A DNA stretch of 64,000 bases, from positions 3,162,001-3,226,000 of the forward strand of contig NZ_CP114014.1 of assembly GCF_040581415.1 (NCBI RefSeq), written 5' to 3'. A program made the position numbers and the translations under genes. Of the stretch, positions 8,122-16,709 are shown one piece after another. This stretch comes from Paraconexibacter sp040581415 (GTDB taxonomy: Bacteria > Actinomycetota > Thermoleophilia > Solirubrobacterales > Solirubrobacteraceae). The notes beneath the pieces were generated by a model. It had not been told where the DNA came from. It worked only from the letters and a program-made list of their open reading frames with translations, and ran no database searches. Every line of letters begins with the position of its first letter. Positions within the stretch are counted from its first letter, which is position 1.

Positions 8122-8567
8122 GCGTCCTTCAGCAGGGTCTGACAGCGGGTCAGTGCCTCACGGTAGCCGTCGGGTCCCTGGCCCTTGATCGTGCCGACGC
8201 AGAGGTCGCGGATGACAGAGACGCGGCGGAACTCCTCGCGCGCATCCACGTCCGACAGGTGAACCTCGAACGACGGCAGCGCCGCGAGCTCGAGCGCGTC
8301 GCGGATCGCCCAGGCGTAGTGCGTCCAGGCGCCCGGGTTGATGATGATCGCGTCGGCCAGGCCCTCGAGCGTGTGCAGGTGCTCGACGAGGTCGCCCTCG
8401 TGGTTGGTCTGGAAGAACCTGACCTTGAGGCCCAGCTCTTCGGCCCACGCGGAGATCCGGAACGTCAGCTCGTCGTAGTTCAGGCCCCCGTAGTGCTCGG
8501 GGTTTCGGCGTCCGAGCTGGTCGAGGTTGACGCCGTGGATGACCTCGATGCGGTTGCGTGCGCTCAC
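8118..8567 (-). CDS. aroQ: Type II 3-dehydroquinate dehydratase
   Basis: 149 residues from the GTG at 8567; the longer ATG at 8618 overlaps vapC and adds residues not seen in the family. Converts 3-dehydroquinate to 3-dehydroshikimate (shikimate step 3). Family motifs are present: NPEHYG with the catalytic Tyr, FFQTNHEGDLV, INPGAWTHYAWAIRDAL with the catalytic His, EVHLSDVDAREEFR and GTIKGQGPDGY. The family's N-terminal NGPNLNLLG reads HGVNLDQLG here, so the first Asn is His and the Pro is Val; this is at the edge of the active site and may alter activity slightly. It lies 28 nt after vapC and overlaps pepP by 4 nt. Confidence 0.9.
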   Translation of the reverse strand: MSARNRIEVIHGVNLDQLGRRNPEHYGGLNYDELTFRISAWAEELGLKVRFFQTNHEGDLVEHLHTLEGLADAIIINPGAWTHYAWAIRDALELAALPSFEVHLSDVDAREEFRRVSVIRDLCVGTIKGQGPDGYREALTRCQTLLKDA

Positions 8568-8595
8568 GCCACCGATCCTCGCAGGTGCGCTGGTG

Positions 8596-9012
8596 TCAGT
8601 CGCGGTCGAGCCGCACACTCAGAAAGCCGAGCACGGTCGCGAGCGTGTCGTAGTGGCTGTCGAGGTGCAGCACCCCGAACCCGCGCTCGGCGGCCGCCGC
8701 CGCGATCAGGTAGTCGGCGGCGGGCAACCGCCTACTTCCGCGCAGCTGCCGCGACGCCCCTAGCGCCGCTGTACAGACTGTCGCGGTGACCGGTGCCTGC
8801 GGAAGCGCGCCGAGCGCCCCGTCGAGGGCTGCGTGACCGGCTTCGTCGCGCGCGCTGGCCAGAATCTCGAGGGCGGCGACGGGGCAACTGGCCACCAGCC
8901 CGGCGCGGAGCGTCGCCTGCCACCGCTCTGCAACTCCCGGATCGCGGTGCCGAGCCCACGCCGAGGTGTCGACGACGAGCGGGATTCCCGATCCGAACGG
9001 GCGATCGTTCAC
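8596..9012 (-). CDS. vapC: PIN-domain toxin, VapC-type ribonuclease
   Basis: 138 residues. The PIN nuclease acidic residues are visible: Asp in VVDTSAW (residue 15), Glu in AALEILAS (about 49), Asp in PAADYLIAA (about 101) and Asp in LHLDSHYD (about 119). VapC toxins cleave specific RNAs, mostly tRNAs, in a Mg-dependent reaction and are neutralised by the adjacent antitoxin. The start codon overlaps the antitoxin stop by 4 nt. The pair sits inside the shikimate operon between aroKB and aroQ, in the same orientation. Confidence 0.85.
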   Translation of the reverse strand: MNDRPFGSGIPLVVDTSAWARHRDPGVAERWQATLRAGLVASCPVAALEILASARDEAGHAALDGALGALPQAPVTATVCTAALGASRQLRGSRRLPAADYLIAAAAAERGFGVLHLDSHYDTLATVLGFLSVRLDRD

Positions 9013-9269
9013 CGCAGCCGCTCGCCTCGCGCGTCTGCTAGCGCACCTGCGGCGGCGAGGTCGTAGTCGCGGACGCCCGTGGCGATCTCAAGGAGCACGT
9101 CGATTGCTGCCTGCGAGCGCTGCTGGTCCTCTTGCCGAGCTTGCGCGCCACGGAGGGCGAGGTCGCGGACAAGCCGCGATGCGCTCTGCCCGCCGGGGTT
9201 CACGGCATCCAGCGCCTCGGCGAGCTCGTCATCGATAGTGACCTGAATGCGCGGCCTGACAGTTGCCAT
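9009..9269 (-). CDS. vapB: Ribbon-helix-helix antitoxin, VapB-type
   Basis: 86 residues. The N-terminus (RIQVTIDDELAEALD, then SASRLVRDLALRGA) matches a ribbon-helix-helix DNA-binding fold with the beta strand at residues 6-12. The rest is a Gln/Asp/Ala-rich helix expected to wrap the toxin. Such antitoxins repress their own operon as a complex with the toxin. The ATG at 9269 is followed upstream by an AT-richer patch containing ACTTGCC and a short palindrome, GTGTACCACCGTCGTGGTACAC (9279-9300), with arms GTGTACCAC/GTGGTACAC; this is a good candidate operator. Confidence 0.8.
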   Translation of the reverse strand: MATVRPRIQVTIDDELAEALDAVNPGGQSASRLVRDLALRGAQARQEDQQRSQAAIDVLLEIATGVRDYDLAAAGALADARGERLR

Positions 9270-9278
9270 CAGGCAAGT

Positions 9279-9300
9279 GTACCACCGTCGTGGTACACCT
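9279..9300. promoter_or_regulatory. Candidate VapBC operator palindrome
   Basis: Inverted repeat GTGTACCAC / GTGGTACAC separated by 4 nt, ending 10 nt upstream of the vapB start codon. Ribbon-helix-helix antitoxins bind palindromes of this type, so autoregulation is likely. It would give the toxin-antitoxin pair its own promoter inside the aro operon. Confidence 0.6.
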
Positions 9301-9318
9301 CGATGGGGAGCAGCCGGA

Positions 9319-10857
9319 TTACGGCAGCAATGACGCGATCGCCCCGCGGACCTCGGGCAGGCCGCGCTGGTGCCCGAACGTCACGTCCCCCGGCGCGCCG
9401 ACGAGCACGAACGGGGTCGACTCCCCCACGCGCTTCTTGTCCTTCGCGGTCGCGGCAAGAACGGCGTCGACCTCGATCGCCGGGTCCATAGTCACGGGCA
9501 GCCCGGCCGCCGCGACCAGGTCGGCGACCTGGTCGCGCAGGTCCTCCTGCCCGGACAGCGTCAGGGCCGCCAGCAGACCGAGGGCGACGGCCTCGCCGTG
9601 GCGGTAGCGGGCGTAGCCGGTGACGGTCTCGATGGCGTGGCCGATCGTGTGGCCGAGGTTCAGGACCTGGCGGCGCCCACCGTCCCGCTCGTCCGCGGCG
9701 ACGGTCGCGAGCTTCGTCCGCGCGCAGGCGAGGATGACGTCGTCGTCCACGGGTTCCCCCGCGGCGATGCGATCCCACAGCACGCCGCCCGCGATCAGCG
9801 CGGTCTTGACGACCTCGGCGTAGCCCGCCGCGTGCTCCTCCGGCGGCAGCGTCGCGAGCGTGGCGGTGTCGACGATCACGCCCGCCGGCTGGTGGTAGGC
9901 GCCGACGTAGTTCTTGGCCTCGGGCAGGTCGACGCCCGTCTTCCCGCCGTACGCTGAATCGACCTGCGCGACGACGGTCGTAGGGACCTGCACCACGGGG
10001 ATGCCGCGCTGGAAGGTCGCGGCGGCGAACCCGGCCAGGTCGCCGACGACACCGCCGCCGACGGCCACGACGTGGTCGCCACGGGTCGCGCCAACGTCGA
10101 CCAGCGCCCGCCACACGCGCTCCGTCGTCTGCAGCGTCTTCGCCTCTTCCCCCGGCGGGATCTCGATCAGCCCGGACAGGTCGCGGACCCGGCCCGCGTG
10201 CAGCTCGCCGACGGTCTCGTCGCTGATGCCGAAGCGGCGGCCGGTCGCCGGCCACGGCAGCCCCTCGTGGCCCAGCAGGGCGCGGCCGACCCAGACCGGG
10301 TATTGCGCACCGCCGGCGCTGGCCCACAGCAGGCGCGTCCCGGGCGGACCGGACGGCAGTCCGCGGATGGCGTCGATCGCCCCGCGGACCGCGCCGAGCC
10401 CGGTGCCGGCGGGCAGGACGACGTCCGCCGCGGCCAGGTAGATGGCCTCGCGCTCGCGGTACAGCGCGGTGAACGCCTCGCGGTCCTGAGCCAGCGGCCG
10501 GCCCTTGCCATGGGCGCGCTGCCAGGCGACCTCGAGGTCGACGTCGACCAGGACGACGGTGTGGCGCTGGAGCGCCGTGCGGACGCGGTCACTCCCGAGC
10601 GCGCCGCCACCGAGGGCGATGACGCCGCCGTCGGCGCCGTCGAGCAGCTCGCCGACGAGGCGCGACTCCTCCGCCCGGAACGCCGCCTCGCCGTTCGCAG
10701 CGAAGAACGCCTCGATCTCCATGCCGAAGCGGTCGGTCAGCAGGCGGTCGCTGTCCTGGACGGGGACGTCGAGGACGTGCGCGACCTCACGGGCCAGGGT
10801 CGTCTTCCCGGCCCCCATGAAGCCGGTGAAGACGATGGCGGGCTGCAGCTGCGTCAC
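9319..10857 (-). CDS. aroKB: Bifunctional shikimate kinase / 3-dehydroquinate synthase
   Basis: 512 residues, a fusion of two enzymes that are usually separate. Residues 1-165 are shikimate kinase: P-loop GFMGAGKTT, DSDRLLTDRFG for shikimate binding, FRAEE and GGGALGSDRVR, then the lid with GKGRPLAQDR. Residues 175-512 are dehydroquinate synthase: VGGGVVGDLAGF, QVPTTVVAQVDSAYGGKTGV, and the metal ligands in EVVKTALI (Glu), LNLGHTIGHA (His) and YRHGEAVALG (His). The protein thus catalyses steps 2 and 5 of the shikimate pathway. Such fusions exist in some other bacteria. It follows aroC by 21 nt in the same operon. Confidence 0.93.
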   Translation of the reverse strand: MTQLQPAIVFTGFMGAGKTTLAREVAHVLDVPVQDSDRLLTDRFGMEIEAFFAANGEAAFRAEESRLVGELLDGADGGVIALGGGALGSDRVRTALQRHTVVLVDVDLEVAWQRAHGKGRPLAQDREAFTALYREREAIYLAAADVVLPAGTGLGAVRGAIDAIRGLPSGPPGTRLLWASAGGAQYPVWVGRALLGHEGLPWPATGRRFGISDETVGELHAGRVRDLSGLIEIPPGEEAKTLQTTERVWRALVDVGATRGDHVVAVGGGVVGDLAGFAAATFQRGIPVVQVPTTVVAQVDSAYGGKTGVDLPEAKNYVGAYHQPAGVIVDTATLATLPPEEHAAGYAEVVKTALIAGGVLWDRIAAGEPVDDDVILACARTKLATVAADERDGGRRQVLNLGHTIGHAIETVTGYARYRHGEAVALGLLAALTLSGQEDLRDQVADLVAAAGLPVTMDPAIEVDAVLAATAKDKKRVGESTPFVLVGAPGDVTFGHQRGLPEVRGAIASLLP

Positions 10858-10878
10858 GTGGTGAAGAAGCGGCGCGGG

Positions 10879-12042
10879 CTAGGAGGCCGGCCAGCCGATG
10901 CGGGCCCGGTAGGCGGCCACCGCGGCGCGGGCGTCGTCGATGTGGTCGCCGCCGAACTTCTCGATGCAGGCGCTCGCCAGGACGTGGGCGACCATCGCCT
11001 CGCCGACCACGCCGGCCGCCGGGACCGTGCAGGAGTCGGTCCGCTCGCGCAGCGCCTGGGCCGGCTCGTGCGTGGAGATATCGACCGATTGCAGGGGTTT
11101 TGTCAGCGTCGGCAGCGGCTTCATCGCGCCACGGACGAGCAGCGGGTCGCCCGTCGTCATCCCGCCCTCAAGCCCGCCGGAGCGGTTCGTGTGGCGGGCG
11201 TAGTGGTCGTCCTCGTAGAAGATCTCGTCGTGGGCCTGCGAGCCCGGGCGGCCCGCCACGTCCCACGCGTCCCCGATCGAGACGCCCTTCACGGCCTGGA
11301 TCGAGCAGATGGCCATCGCGAGGCGGCCGTCCAGGCGCGTCTCCCAGGAGACGTGCGAGCCGAGGCCGGGCAGGACGCCGAACGCAACGACCTCGAAGAC
11401 GCCACCGATCGACTCGTTCGCCTTCCGCTGCTTGTTGATGTGGGCGACCATCTCCTTGCTCGCGGCCTTGTCCAGGCAGCGGACCGGATCGTCGTCGATG
11501 CCCTCGAAGTCGCTGAGGCCCAGGACGTCCGGCTCCGGCGCCTTGACCGACCCGATCTGCACCACGTGTGAGCGGATCTGGATGCCGAGCGCGGCCAGGT
11601 ACGCCTTGCAGAGCGCGCCGCCGGCGACGCGCGCTGCCGTCTCCCGGGCCGACGCGCGCTCCAGGATGTTGCGGATGTCGGTCTGGCCGTACTTCCAGGC
11701 CCCGACGAGGTCGGCGTGGCCGGGACGCGGAAGGTGGACCTCCGGCACGTCGGCCTCCACCGGCCACGGGTTCATCCGCTCCTCCCAGTTCTTGTAGTCG
11801 CGGTTGGCGACCAGCAGGGAGATGGCGGACCCGAGCGTCTTGCCGTGGCGGACGCCGGACGTGACCTCCGCGCCGTCCTTCTCGATCTTCATGCGCCCGC
11901 CGCGCCCGTGACCGAGCTGGCGGCGCTGCATGTCGAGGTTGATCCCCTCGCGGTCGAGCTCGAGGCCCGCCGGGAGGCCGTCGACGATGCAGGTGAGGCC
12001 GGGACCGTGTGATTCGCCGGCGGTGATGAGCGTCAGAGCCAT
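10879..12042 (-). CDS. aroC: Chorismate synthase
   Basis: 387 residues, normal length. Converts 5-enolpyruvylshikimate-3-phosphate to chorismate with reduced FMN. Signature segments are all present: ITAGESHGPGLTCIVDGLPAG, the QRRQLGHGRGGRM loop, GSAISLLVANRDYKNWE, RPGHADLVGAWKY with the catalytic His, RASARETAARVAGGA, GLEGGMTTGDPLLVR and the C-terminal RTDSCTVPAAGVVGEAM. It lies 65 nt after the PilP-like gene, so aromatic biosynthesis is read through from the pilus assembly genes. Confidence 0.96.
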   Translation of the reverse strand: MALTLITAGESHGPGLTCIVDGLPAGLELDREGINLDMQRRQLGHGRGGRMKIEKDGAEVTSGVRHGKTLGSAISLLVANRDYKNWEERMNPWPVEADVPEVHLPRPGHADLVGAWKYGQTDIRNILERASARETAARVAGGALCKAYLAALGIQIRSHVVQIGSVKAPEPDVLGLSDFEGIDDDPVRCLDKAASKEMVAHINKQRKANESIGGVFEVVAFGVLPGLGSHVSWETRLDGRLAMAICSIQAVKGVSIGDAWDVAGRPGSQAHDEIFYEDDHYARHTNRSGGLEGGMTTGDPLLVRGAMKPLPTLTKPLQSVDISTHEPAQALRERTDSCTVPAAGVVGEAMVAHVLASACIEKFGGDHIDDARAAVAAYRARIGWPAS

Positions 12043-12107
12043 GTGAACGCCTCATCCTACGTGGCGACCGGCGCCCGGCGGCGCCCGGTCGCCTGGTGCG
12101 GCGGGGC

Positions 12108-13004
12108 TCAGCCGATGGCGCGGACGGTCCGGGTCACCTGCGTCGCCGGGGCGACCGAGCGGCTCGTGGACTTGCCGCGGCTCTTGGCCTTGCTGACCTC
12201 GGTCAGCGTGATCCGGTTCAGCTTCAGGCGGACGTGGACGATCGGCTGGCCGTTGCCCGCGGGCGGCGTCTTGTGGATCAGGACGCTGTCCCCGGCCTTG
12301 AGCTCCAGGAACTGGCAGTCGGCGGAGGCCGGCGTGCAGTCCTTGTCGCGGCCGGCGACGACGACGCGGTCCTGCGGGACGAAGACCGCGGTCTTGCCGT
12401 CCGGCTTGATGCCGACGAACGCCAGGAGCGGGTAGTCGTTCGACGGGACGTAGTTGACGGCCCGCACGCCGCGGCGCGTGGTCACTTCGCCGAGGCGCTT
12501 GGACTCGAAGGACAGCGCGTAGTCGAAGAGCTTGGTGCTCGACGAGGTGCTGGTCGACGGGGTCGTGGAGGGGACGGTGACGCCGCTGTTGCCGGTCGTC
12601 GAGGACCCGCTGGACTTGCCGGAGTCGGTCGCCGTGCTGCCGGTGTCGGCCGGCTTGACGGCGCCGGCGGTCGCGCCGCTCGCGCTCGGGGACGCGGTGG
12701 CGCCCGTCGTGGCCCCTGTTGCCGCTTGGGCCTTCTTGACCTTGGCAAAGACCTGGGCGCGGAAGGGGTCGCGAGCCTTGCCGGGGCGCGACCGGATCTT
12801 GGTCGTGTCGGTCACCGCAACTGTCACGTCACCGGCCGCGGCGCCGGTGGCCGGAGCCGCCGGCGGCGGCGCTGAGGCGACGTCTGAGGACGAGTCCGAC
12901 CCGAGGAGGATCGGCGTGGCGATCGCCGCCAGGACAAGCACGACCGCGACCGGCCACAGCCTCTTGTCGACGAGGTCGCGCCACAGGTTCTGGATGAAGG
13001 TCAT
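12108..13004 (-). CDS. PilP-like membrane protein of the pilus assembly operon
   Basis: 298 residues. One transmembrane segment at about 17-36 follows a short cytoplasmic N-terminus; a Ser/Thr/Ala-rich linker (about 95-150) precedes a folded C-terminal domain (155-290). The segment KARDPFRAQ (about residue 76) recalls the RDPF motif of PilP, and the position after pilM-pilN-pilO is where pilP lies in other bacteria. Sequence similarity beyond that is weak, so the name is by analogy. In a monoderm cell there is no secretin for it to bind; it may link PilN/PilO to the outer side of the membrane. Its start overlaps the pilO stop by 4 nt. Confidence 0.65.
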   Translation of the reverse strand: MTFIQNLWRDLVDKRLWPVAVVLVLAAIATPILLGSDSSSDVASAPPPAAPATGAAAGDVTVAVTDTTKIRSRPGKARDPFRAQVFAKVKKAQAATGATTGATASPSASGATAGAVKPADTGSTATDSGKSSGSSTTGNSGVTVPSTTPSTSTSSSTKLFDYALSFESKRLGEVTTRRGVRAVNYVPSNDYPLLAFVGIKPDGKTAVFVPQDRVVVAGRDKDCTPASADCQFLELKAGDSVLIHKTPPAGNGQPIVHVRLKLNRITLTEVSKAKSRGKSTSRSVAPATQVTRTVRAIG

Positions 13005-13849
13005 CGTCCGACTCCTACGGCGGGGGTGGCGGTGGCAACGGCAGGGGCGGGCGTCCCTGCGGACGCGGTAGCTACGGCGGGCGCGCCGGGCGTCGCAGCG
13101 GCCGTTGCGGCAGCTGCGGCGTCGGCGGGCTGGAGGAACGCGGTCGCGTGGACCGACGCCTTCATGTCGGGGAATCCGACGAGCGAGAAGCCGTCGATAG
13201 TCAGCAGGCGCCCGGACACGGTGACCTTGTCGCCGACCACCTTGGTGAACTTGCCGAGCTTCCGCATGAGCGTCTCGAAGTTGTCGAAGACGGTGCCGAA
13301 CTGGAAGTCGAACGGCATGGTCGGGAACCCGGCCTCGCCGATCGCCGCTCCGGGCGGAAGCCCGGCGAACGCCGTCTGGGCGGCCGCGACCTCGGGGGTG
13401 GCGGCTGCGGCGGGCGCCGGGGCGGCCGTCGTGCCGGTCGTCGTGCCCTTCTGCTCGGCGGCGAGGCCGGCGACCTGACCGGTCGGGGTGGCCGCGACGG
13501 GGGCGGCTGCCGCGGCGGCGGTGCCCGTGAGCTTGATGGACGCGAAGGCCACCTTGCTCCCGGTCGATGCCTGCTGCAGCTGGAACACCAGGGACGGCAC
13601 GTCGTCGTCGGCCGGGACTGCCTTGCCCAGGTTGGCGACGGTCTTGTAGTCGCGGCGGTAGGTCGCCTTGGCGGCGGTCGCCGACTGGAGCTCGGTCTGA
13701 GCGGTCTGGAGACGCGCTTGGCCGGCTGCGATCTGGTCCTTCAGCTCGCCGACCTCGCCGTTCTTCGGCGACAGCAGCAGGAACCAGAAGGCGGCGAGCA
13801 TTGCGAGCAGGCCAAGCACCATCACCACGGTGCGATCACGCGAGGTCAC
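13001..13849 (-). CDS. pilO: Type IV pilus assembly protein PilO
   Basis: 282 residues. A short cytoplasmic tail and a transmembrane helix at about 8-26 (VMVLGLLAMLAAFWFLLL) lead into a coiled coil (about 27-70) and a ferredoxin-like domain interrupted by an Ala/Thr/Pro-rich insertion (about 110-160) and ending in an Ala-rich tail. This layout, and the position after pilN, fits PilO, which pairs with PilN to form the inner-membrane alignment complex. ATGA overlaps with both neighbours indicate tight co-translation. The low-complexity insertion is unusual for the family. Confidence 0.8.
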   Translation of the reverse strand: MTSRDRTVVMVLGLLAMLAAFWFLLLSPKNGEVGELKDQIAAGQARLQTAQTELQSATAAKATYRRDYKTVANLGKAVPADDDVPSLVFQLQQASTGSKVAFASIKLTGTAAAAAAPVAATPTGQVAGLAAEQKGTTTGTTAAPAPAAAATPEVAAAQTAFAGLPPGAAIGEAGFPTMPFDFQFGTVFDNFETLMRKLGKFTKVVGDKVTVSGRLLTIDGFSLVGFPDMKASVHATAFLQPADAAAAATAAATPGAPAVATASAGTPAPAVATATPAVGVGR

Positions 13850-14625
13850 TTTGCACCTCCAGTAGAAACGGCGGTCGTCGTAGGGGCAGCGGCAGCGGCG
13901 GCCGGGTCAACGGCAGCGGCAGGCGCGGCCGGGGCAGCGGGCGCGGGCTTCGGGTCGAAGAACACCACCGCCTGGAAGTTGCGCGAGCACTCCGTGATGC
14001 CGCCGGCAGGCTTCGCGCCGGGGGCCGGCGGAACGTCGGTGGCGGTGGTCGGTGCCGCCGACTCGGTCTGCGACTTGTAGACGGACTGCTGGAGCGTCAC
14101 CCTGCGCACGCCGTCGATCTGCCGTAGTGCCGTGAGCATCGACGGGATGGCCGCCTGACTCGGGGCGCAGCCCTCCAGCTCCAGGGCCGGGACGTCCAGC
14201 GCCGAGCGCAGCGGAACGGTCGGACCGTTCTCGACCGGGACGCCGTTCTTGACGGTGCCTCGGAGGCCGATGAGGGTGATGTTGCTCGGCAGGGTGCGGC
14301 CGAGCTCGTGCATGGCGTGCGCCCAGTCGAAGCGGCTGGCGGCGATCGACTTGACCGTGGTCAGCCGCGCCTCCTTGGTGGCTGCGAAGGCCTTATAGGG
14401 AGCGAGGGCCGTGGCCTGCGCCTCGGCCGAGGTCGCCTTCGCCTCGATGCTCGCGAGCTCGCTCTTCTTGTCGTCGAGCGACTTCGAGGTCACCGAGTAG
14501 GCGACGAGCATGACGACGACGAGGCCGAGGGCCGCGAGCAGGACGTACGCGGCGCCGCCCGTGCGTCCGGCGGCTCCTCCGGCGCCCTTGCGCTCGCCTT
14601 CAGGAATGAGGTTGACAGCCTTCAT
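13846..14625 (-). CDS. pilN: Type IV pilus assembly protein PilN
   Basis: 259 residues. It begins MKAVNLIPEGER, the NLLP-like N-terminal peptide by which PilN binds PilM. A transmembrane helix at about 27-45 is followed by a coiled coil (48-75) and a globular domain with FDWAHAMHELGRTLPSNI, typical of the PilN/Fimbrial assembly family. The C-terminal 40 residues are Ala/Pro-rich. It recruits PilO and connects to the cytoplasmic PilM ring. ATG overlaps the pilM stop by 4 nt. Confidence 0.87.
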   Translation of the reverse strand: MKAVNLIPEGERKGAGGAAGRTGGAAYVLLAALGLVVVMLVAYSVTSKSLDDKKSELASIEAKATSAEAQATALAPYKAFAATKEARLTTVKSIAASRFDWAHAMHELGRTLPSNITLIGLRGTVKNGVPVENGPTVPLRSALDVPALELEGCAPSQAAIPSMLTALRQIDGVRRVTLQQSVYKSQTESAAPTTATDVPPAPGAKPAGGITECSRNFQAVVFFDPKPAPAAPAAPAAAVDPAAAAAAPTTTAVSTGGAK

Positions 14626-15671
14626 GCGACCAGCGCCTCCTCGATCGCGAGTCCGGCGGCGACGGCCAGGCGGCCGGCCTCGAGTCCGGGCGGCACCTTC
14701 ATGGTGCCGGCCTCGACAGGGATGTTGAGCTCGGCGCCGAGCGCCGCGGCGAAACCGGCGACGGCCACGGCGGGCCCGGTCAGGACGCAGCGCTGCACGC
14801 TGGCGGCGGCACCGGAGCCCTGGTGGAAGTCGACCGAGTTACGGACCTCCCCGCCGATGCGCCGTACGCCGTCCATCAGGATGGCGCGAGCGTCATCGAT
14901 GATGTCGCGGTCGTCTGCGTAGCCCTTGAGCATCTCGACGGGCTGCTCGAGGCCGACGTGGACGAGCCAGCCGGAGGCGTGCTCGAGCGTGAGGCCGCGG
15001 CGCTCGGCGAGCTCGACGGCGAGCGCGTCCAGACCGCCGCCGATGACGCGGGTGAAGGTGCAGACCGTCCCCTGAGCGACGGCAAGATTCGTGACGCCGG
15101 CGACCGAGACGTAGACGACGGTCTCGCCAGGCTTGCCGTGGTGGTGCAGCGCACGGACCATGCCGAACGCCGCGAGGTCGATGCCCTCCGGCTTCAGGCC
15201 GGCGTCGCGGACCGCCGAGAGGACCCGGTCGATCATGTCGCGGCGGGCAGCGACGACGGCGACACGCTGGCGGGGGCCGGCGTCGGTGTCGATGATGTCG
15301 AGGGCGCGGAAGTCGAGGACGGCCGAGTCGAGCGGCATCGGGATCTGGTCCTGAGCCTGGAAGCGGACCGCGGTAGCGAGCTCCTTCGGGTCCTTGATGA
15401 CCGGAAGCTCGATGACGCGCAGGACGATGCGCTGGTTGGCGATCCCGATCCGGACCCGCTTGTCGAGGTCTTTGTGGTCCGCGAAGAGGGTCCGGAGGAC
15501 TTGCGCCAGTCCGGCAACGTCCTGCACCTCCCCGTCGCGGATGACGCCCGGCTCGAGCGGCGCATAGGCCGCAGTCGTGACGGAGAGGGCGCCATCGGTA
15601 CCGACTGCAGCTGCCGTGACGGAGCTGGGGTCGATCTCGAGGCCGGTCAGGTGGGGTGTGCGCTTGGCCAT
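14622..15671 (-). CDS. pilM: Type IV pilus assembly ATPase PilM (actin-like)
   Basis: 349 residues, usual length. An FtsA/actin-like fold: LEIDPSSVTAAAV (phosphate 1 loop), then KELATAVRFQAQDQIPMP, which is the PilM signature near residue 75-95, VAARRDMIDRV, GIDLAAFGMVRAL and the VYVSVAGVTNLAVAQG phosphate 2 region. PilM is a cytoplasmic ring component that binds the N-terminus of PilN and contacts the PilB motor. First gene of the pilM-N-O-P-like-aro block; a candidate promoter lies about 50-80 nt upstream. Confidence 0.9.
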   Translation of the reverse strand: MAKRTPHLTGLEIDPSSVTAAAVGTDGALSVTTAAYAPLEPGVIRDGEVQDVAGLAQVLRTLFADHKDLDKRVRIGIANQRIVLRVIELPVIKDPKELATAVRFQAQDQIPMPLDSAVLDFRALDIIDTDAGPRQRVAVVAARRDMIDRVLSAVRDAGLKPEGIDLAAFGMVRALHHHGKPGETVVYVSVAGVTNLAVAQGTVCTFTRVIGGGLDALAVELAERRGLTLEHASGWLVHVGLEQPVEMLKGYADDRDIIDDARAILMDGVRRIGGEVRNSVDFHQGSGAAASVQRCVLTGPAVAVAGFAAALGAELNIPVEAGTMKVPPGLEAGRLAVAAGLAIEEALVA

Positions 15672-15697
15672 GGGGTGAATGGTCCTGCCTGCGTTAG

Positions 15698-15750
15698 GGG
15701 GTCCCGTTGACCCCTCGTGAGAGACATCGGCACCTGGTCTCGTCTGTCAA
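15698..15750 (-). promoter_or_regulatory. Candidate promoter and leader hairpin of pilM operon
   Basis: A consensus -35 TTGACA (15745-15750, minus strand) is followed after 16-18 bp by weak -10 candidates (GATGTC or TGTCTC). The leader then carries a GGGGTC/GACCCC hairpin at 15698-15714. A separate promoter here would make pilM onward partly independent of the pilin-pilD genes. Confidence 0.4.
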
Positions 15751-15897
15751 GACCGGATGCTTCCTCCCTCCCCCTTTCGTCCAGACGGCCCCAACTCTTG
15801 AGCCTGTTGGACGACGAAACTGGCCTCACCGACGCGAGATCCCTGGGTGTCCACCTCACCGGTTCCCGGGCGAACGCCCGTTGCGCCGGCGCCGCGG

Positions 15898-16653
15898 TCA
15901 GAAGCTGTCGGCGTACGCGTCGACGAGGTCGTCGCCCACGAGGAAGGCGATCAGACCGCCAAGGGCGAGGAACGGCCCGAACGGCACCCGCTTCTTGCGG
16001 CCGGCAGCCACGCCGACGCGCGCCATGATCGCGCCGCCGACCACGACGCCGGAGATCAGCGCGATGAAGATGCCCGGAGCGACCGCGCGGCCCAGGTAGA
16101 GCCCGAGGACGCCGGCCAGGCGCACGTCGCCGAACCCCATCCCGCCGGGCTTAGCGATGTAGGCGACGTAGAAGAAGAGGAAAGCAGCCACGCCAGCGAT
16201 GAGATGCTCGGGCAGGTCGCCGGCCTCGAGGACGGCGAGCGTGACGAGCGCAGCGCCCGCGAAGGGGTACACGAGCGCGTTCGGGATCCGTTGGACGTCG
16301 AGGTCGATCATCGTCACCGGCACCAGGAGCGTGACGAGCAGGATCCCGAGGGCGATCTGCGTGGTGTCGTCCCACGCCACCGCAACGACCAGCACGTAGA
16401 GCGCACCGGTCGCGGCCTCGATGAGCGGATACCGCGGGCTGATCGGCGCCTTGCAGCTCCGGCACTTCCCGCGCAGCTGCAGCCACCCGAGGACGGGGAT
16501 GTTGTCGTATGGCTTGATCGGGGTCTCGCACTTCGGGCAGTGCGACGCGGGGTGCGACAGCGACTCGCCCCGCGGGAGCCGCCAGATCACGACGTTCAGG
16601 AACGATCCGATGGTGACGCCGAACACGGCGGCGAAGACGAGTGCGGCGAACAT
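15898..16653 (-). CDS. pilD: Prepilin leader peptidase / N-methyltransferase
   Basis: 251 residues with about seven to eight membrane helices. The N-terminal domain has the zinc-binding two CxxC pairs (CPKCETPI, CRSCKAPI). The two catalytic aspartates of the A24 aspartyl protease family are present in TMIDLDVQRIPNA and in GMGFGDVRLAG. It cuts the leader of prepilins after Gly and methylates the new N-terminal Phe. Substrates in this window are the pilins at 16710, 19015, 19851 and 20634 and the minor pilins at 21658-24970. Its ATG at 16653 follows the 16710 pilin by 56 nt. Confidence 0.95.
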   Translation of the reverse strand: MFAALVFAAVFGVTIGSFLNVVIWRLPRGESLSHPASHCPKCETPIKPYDNIPVLGWLQLRGKCRSCKAPISPRYPLIEAATGALYVLVVAVAWDDTTQIALGILLVTLLVPVTMIDLDVQRIPNALVYPFAGAALVTLAVLEAGDLPEHLIAGVAAFLFFYVAYIAKPGGMGFGDVRLAGVLGLYLGRAVAPGIFIALISGVVVGGAIMARVGVAAGRKKRVPFGPFLALGGLIAFLVGDDLVDAYADSF

Positions 16654-16709
16654 GGTGGCGACCGTATCGGTCGGCCGCAGTCAGCTCTTGACCGGCGCGG
16701 CCGGCGCGG

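Noticed and set aside
9319..10857. Two separate genes aroB and aroK with a missed stop
   Set aside because: The frame is continuous with a normal linker between the kinase and synthase domains, so it is one fusion gene.
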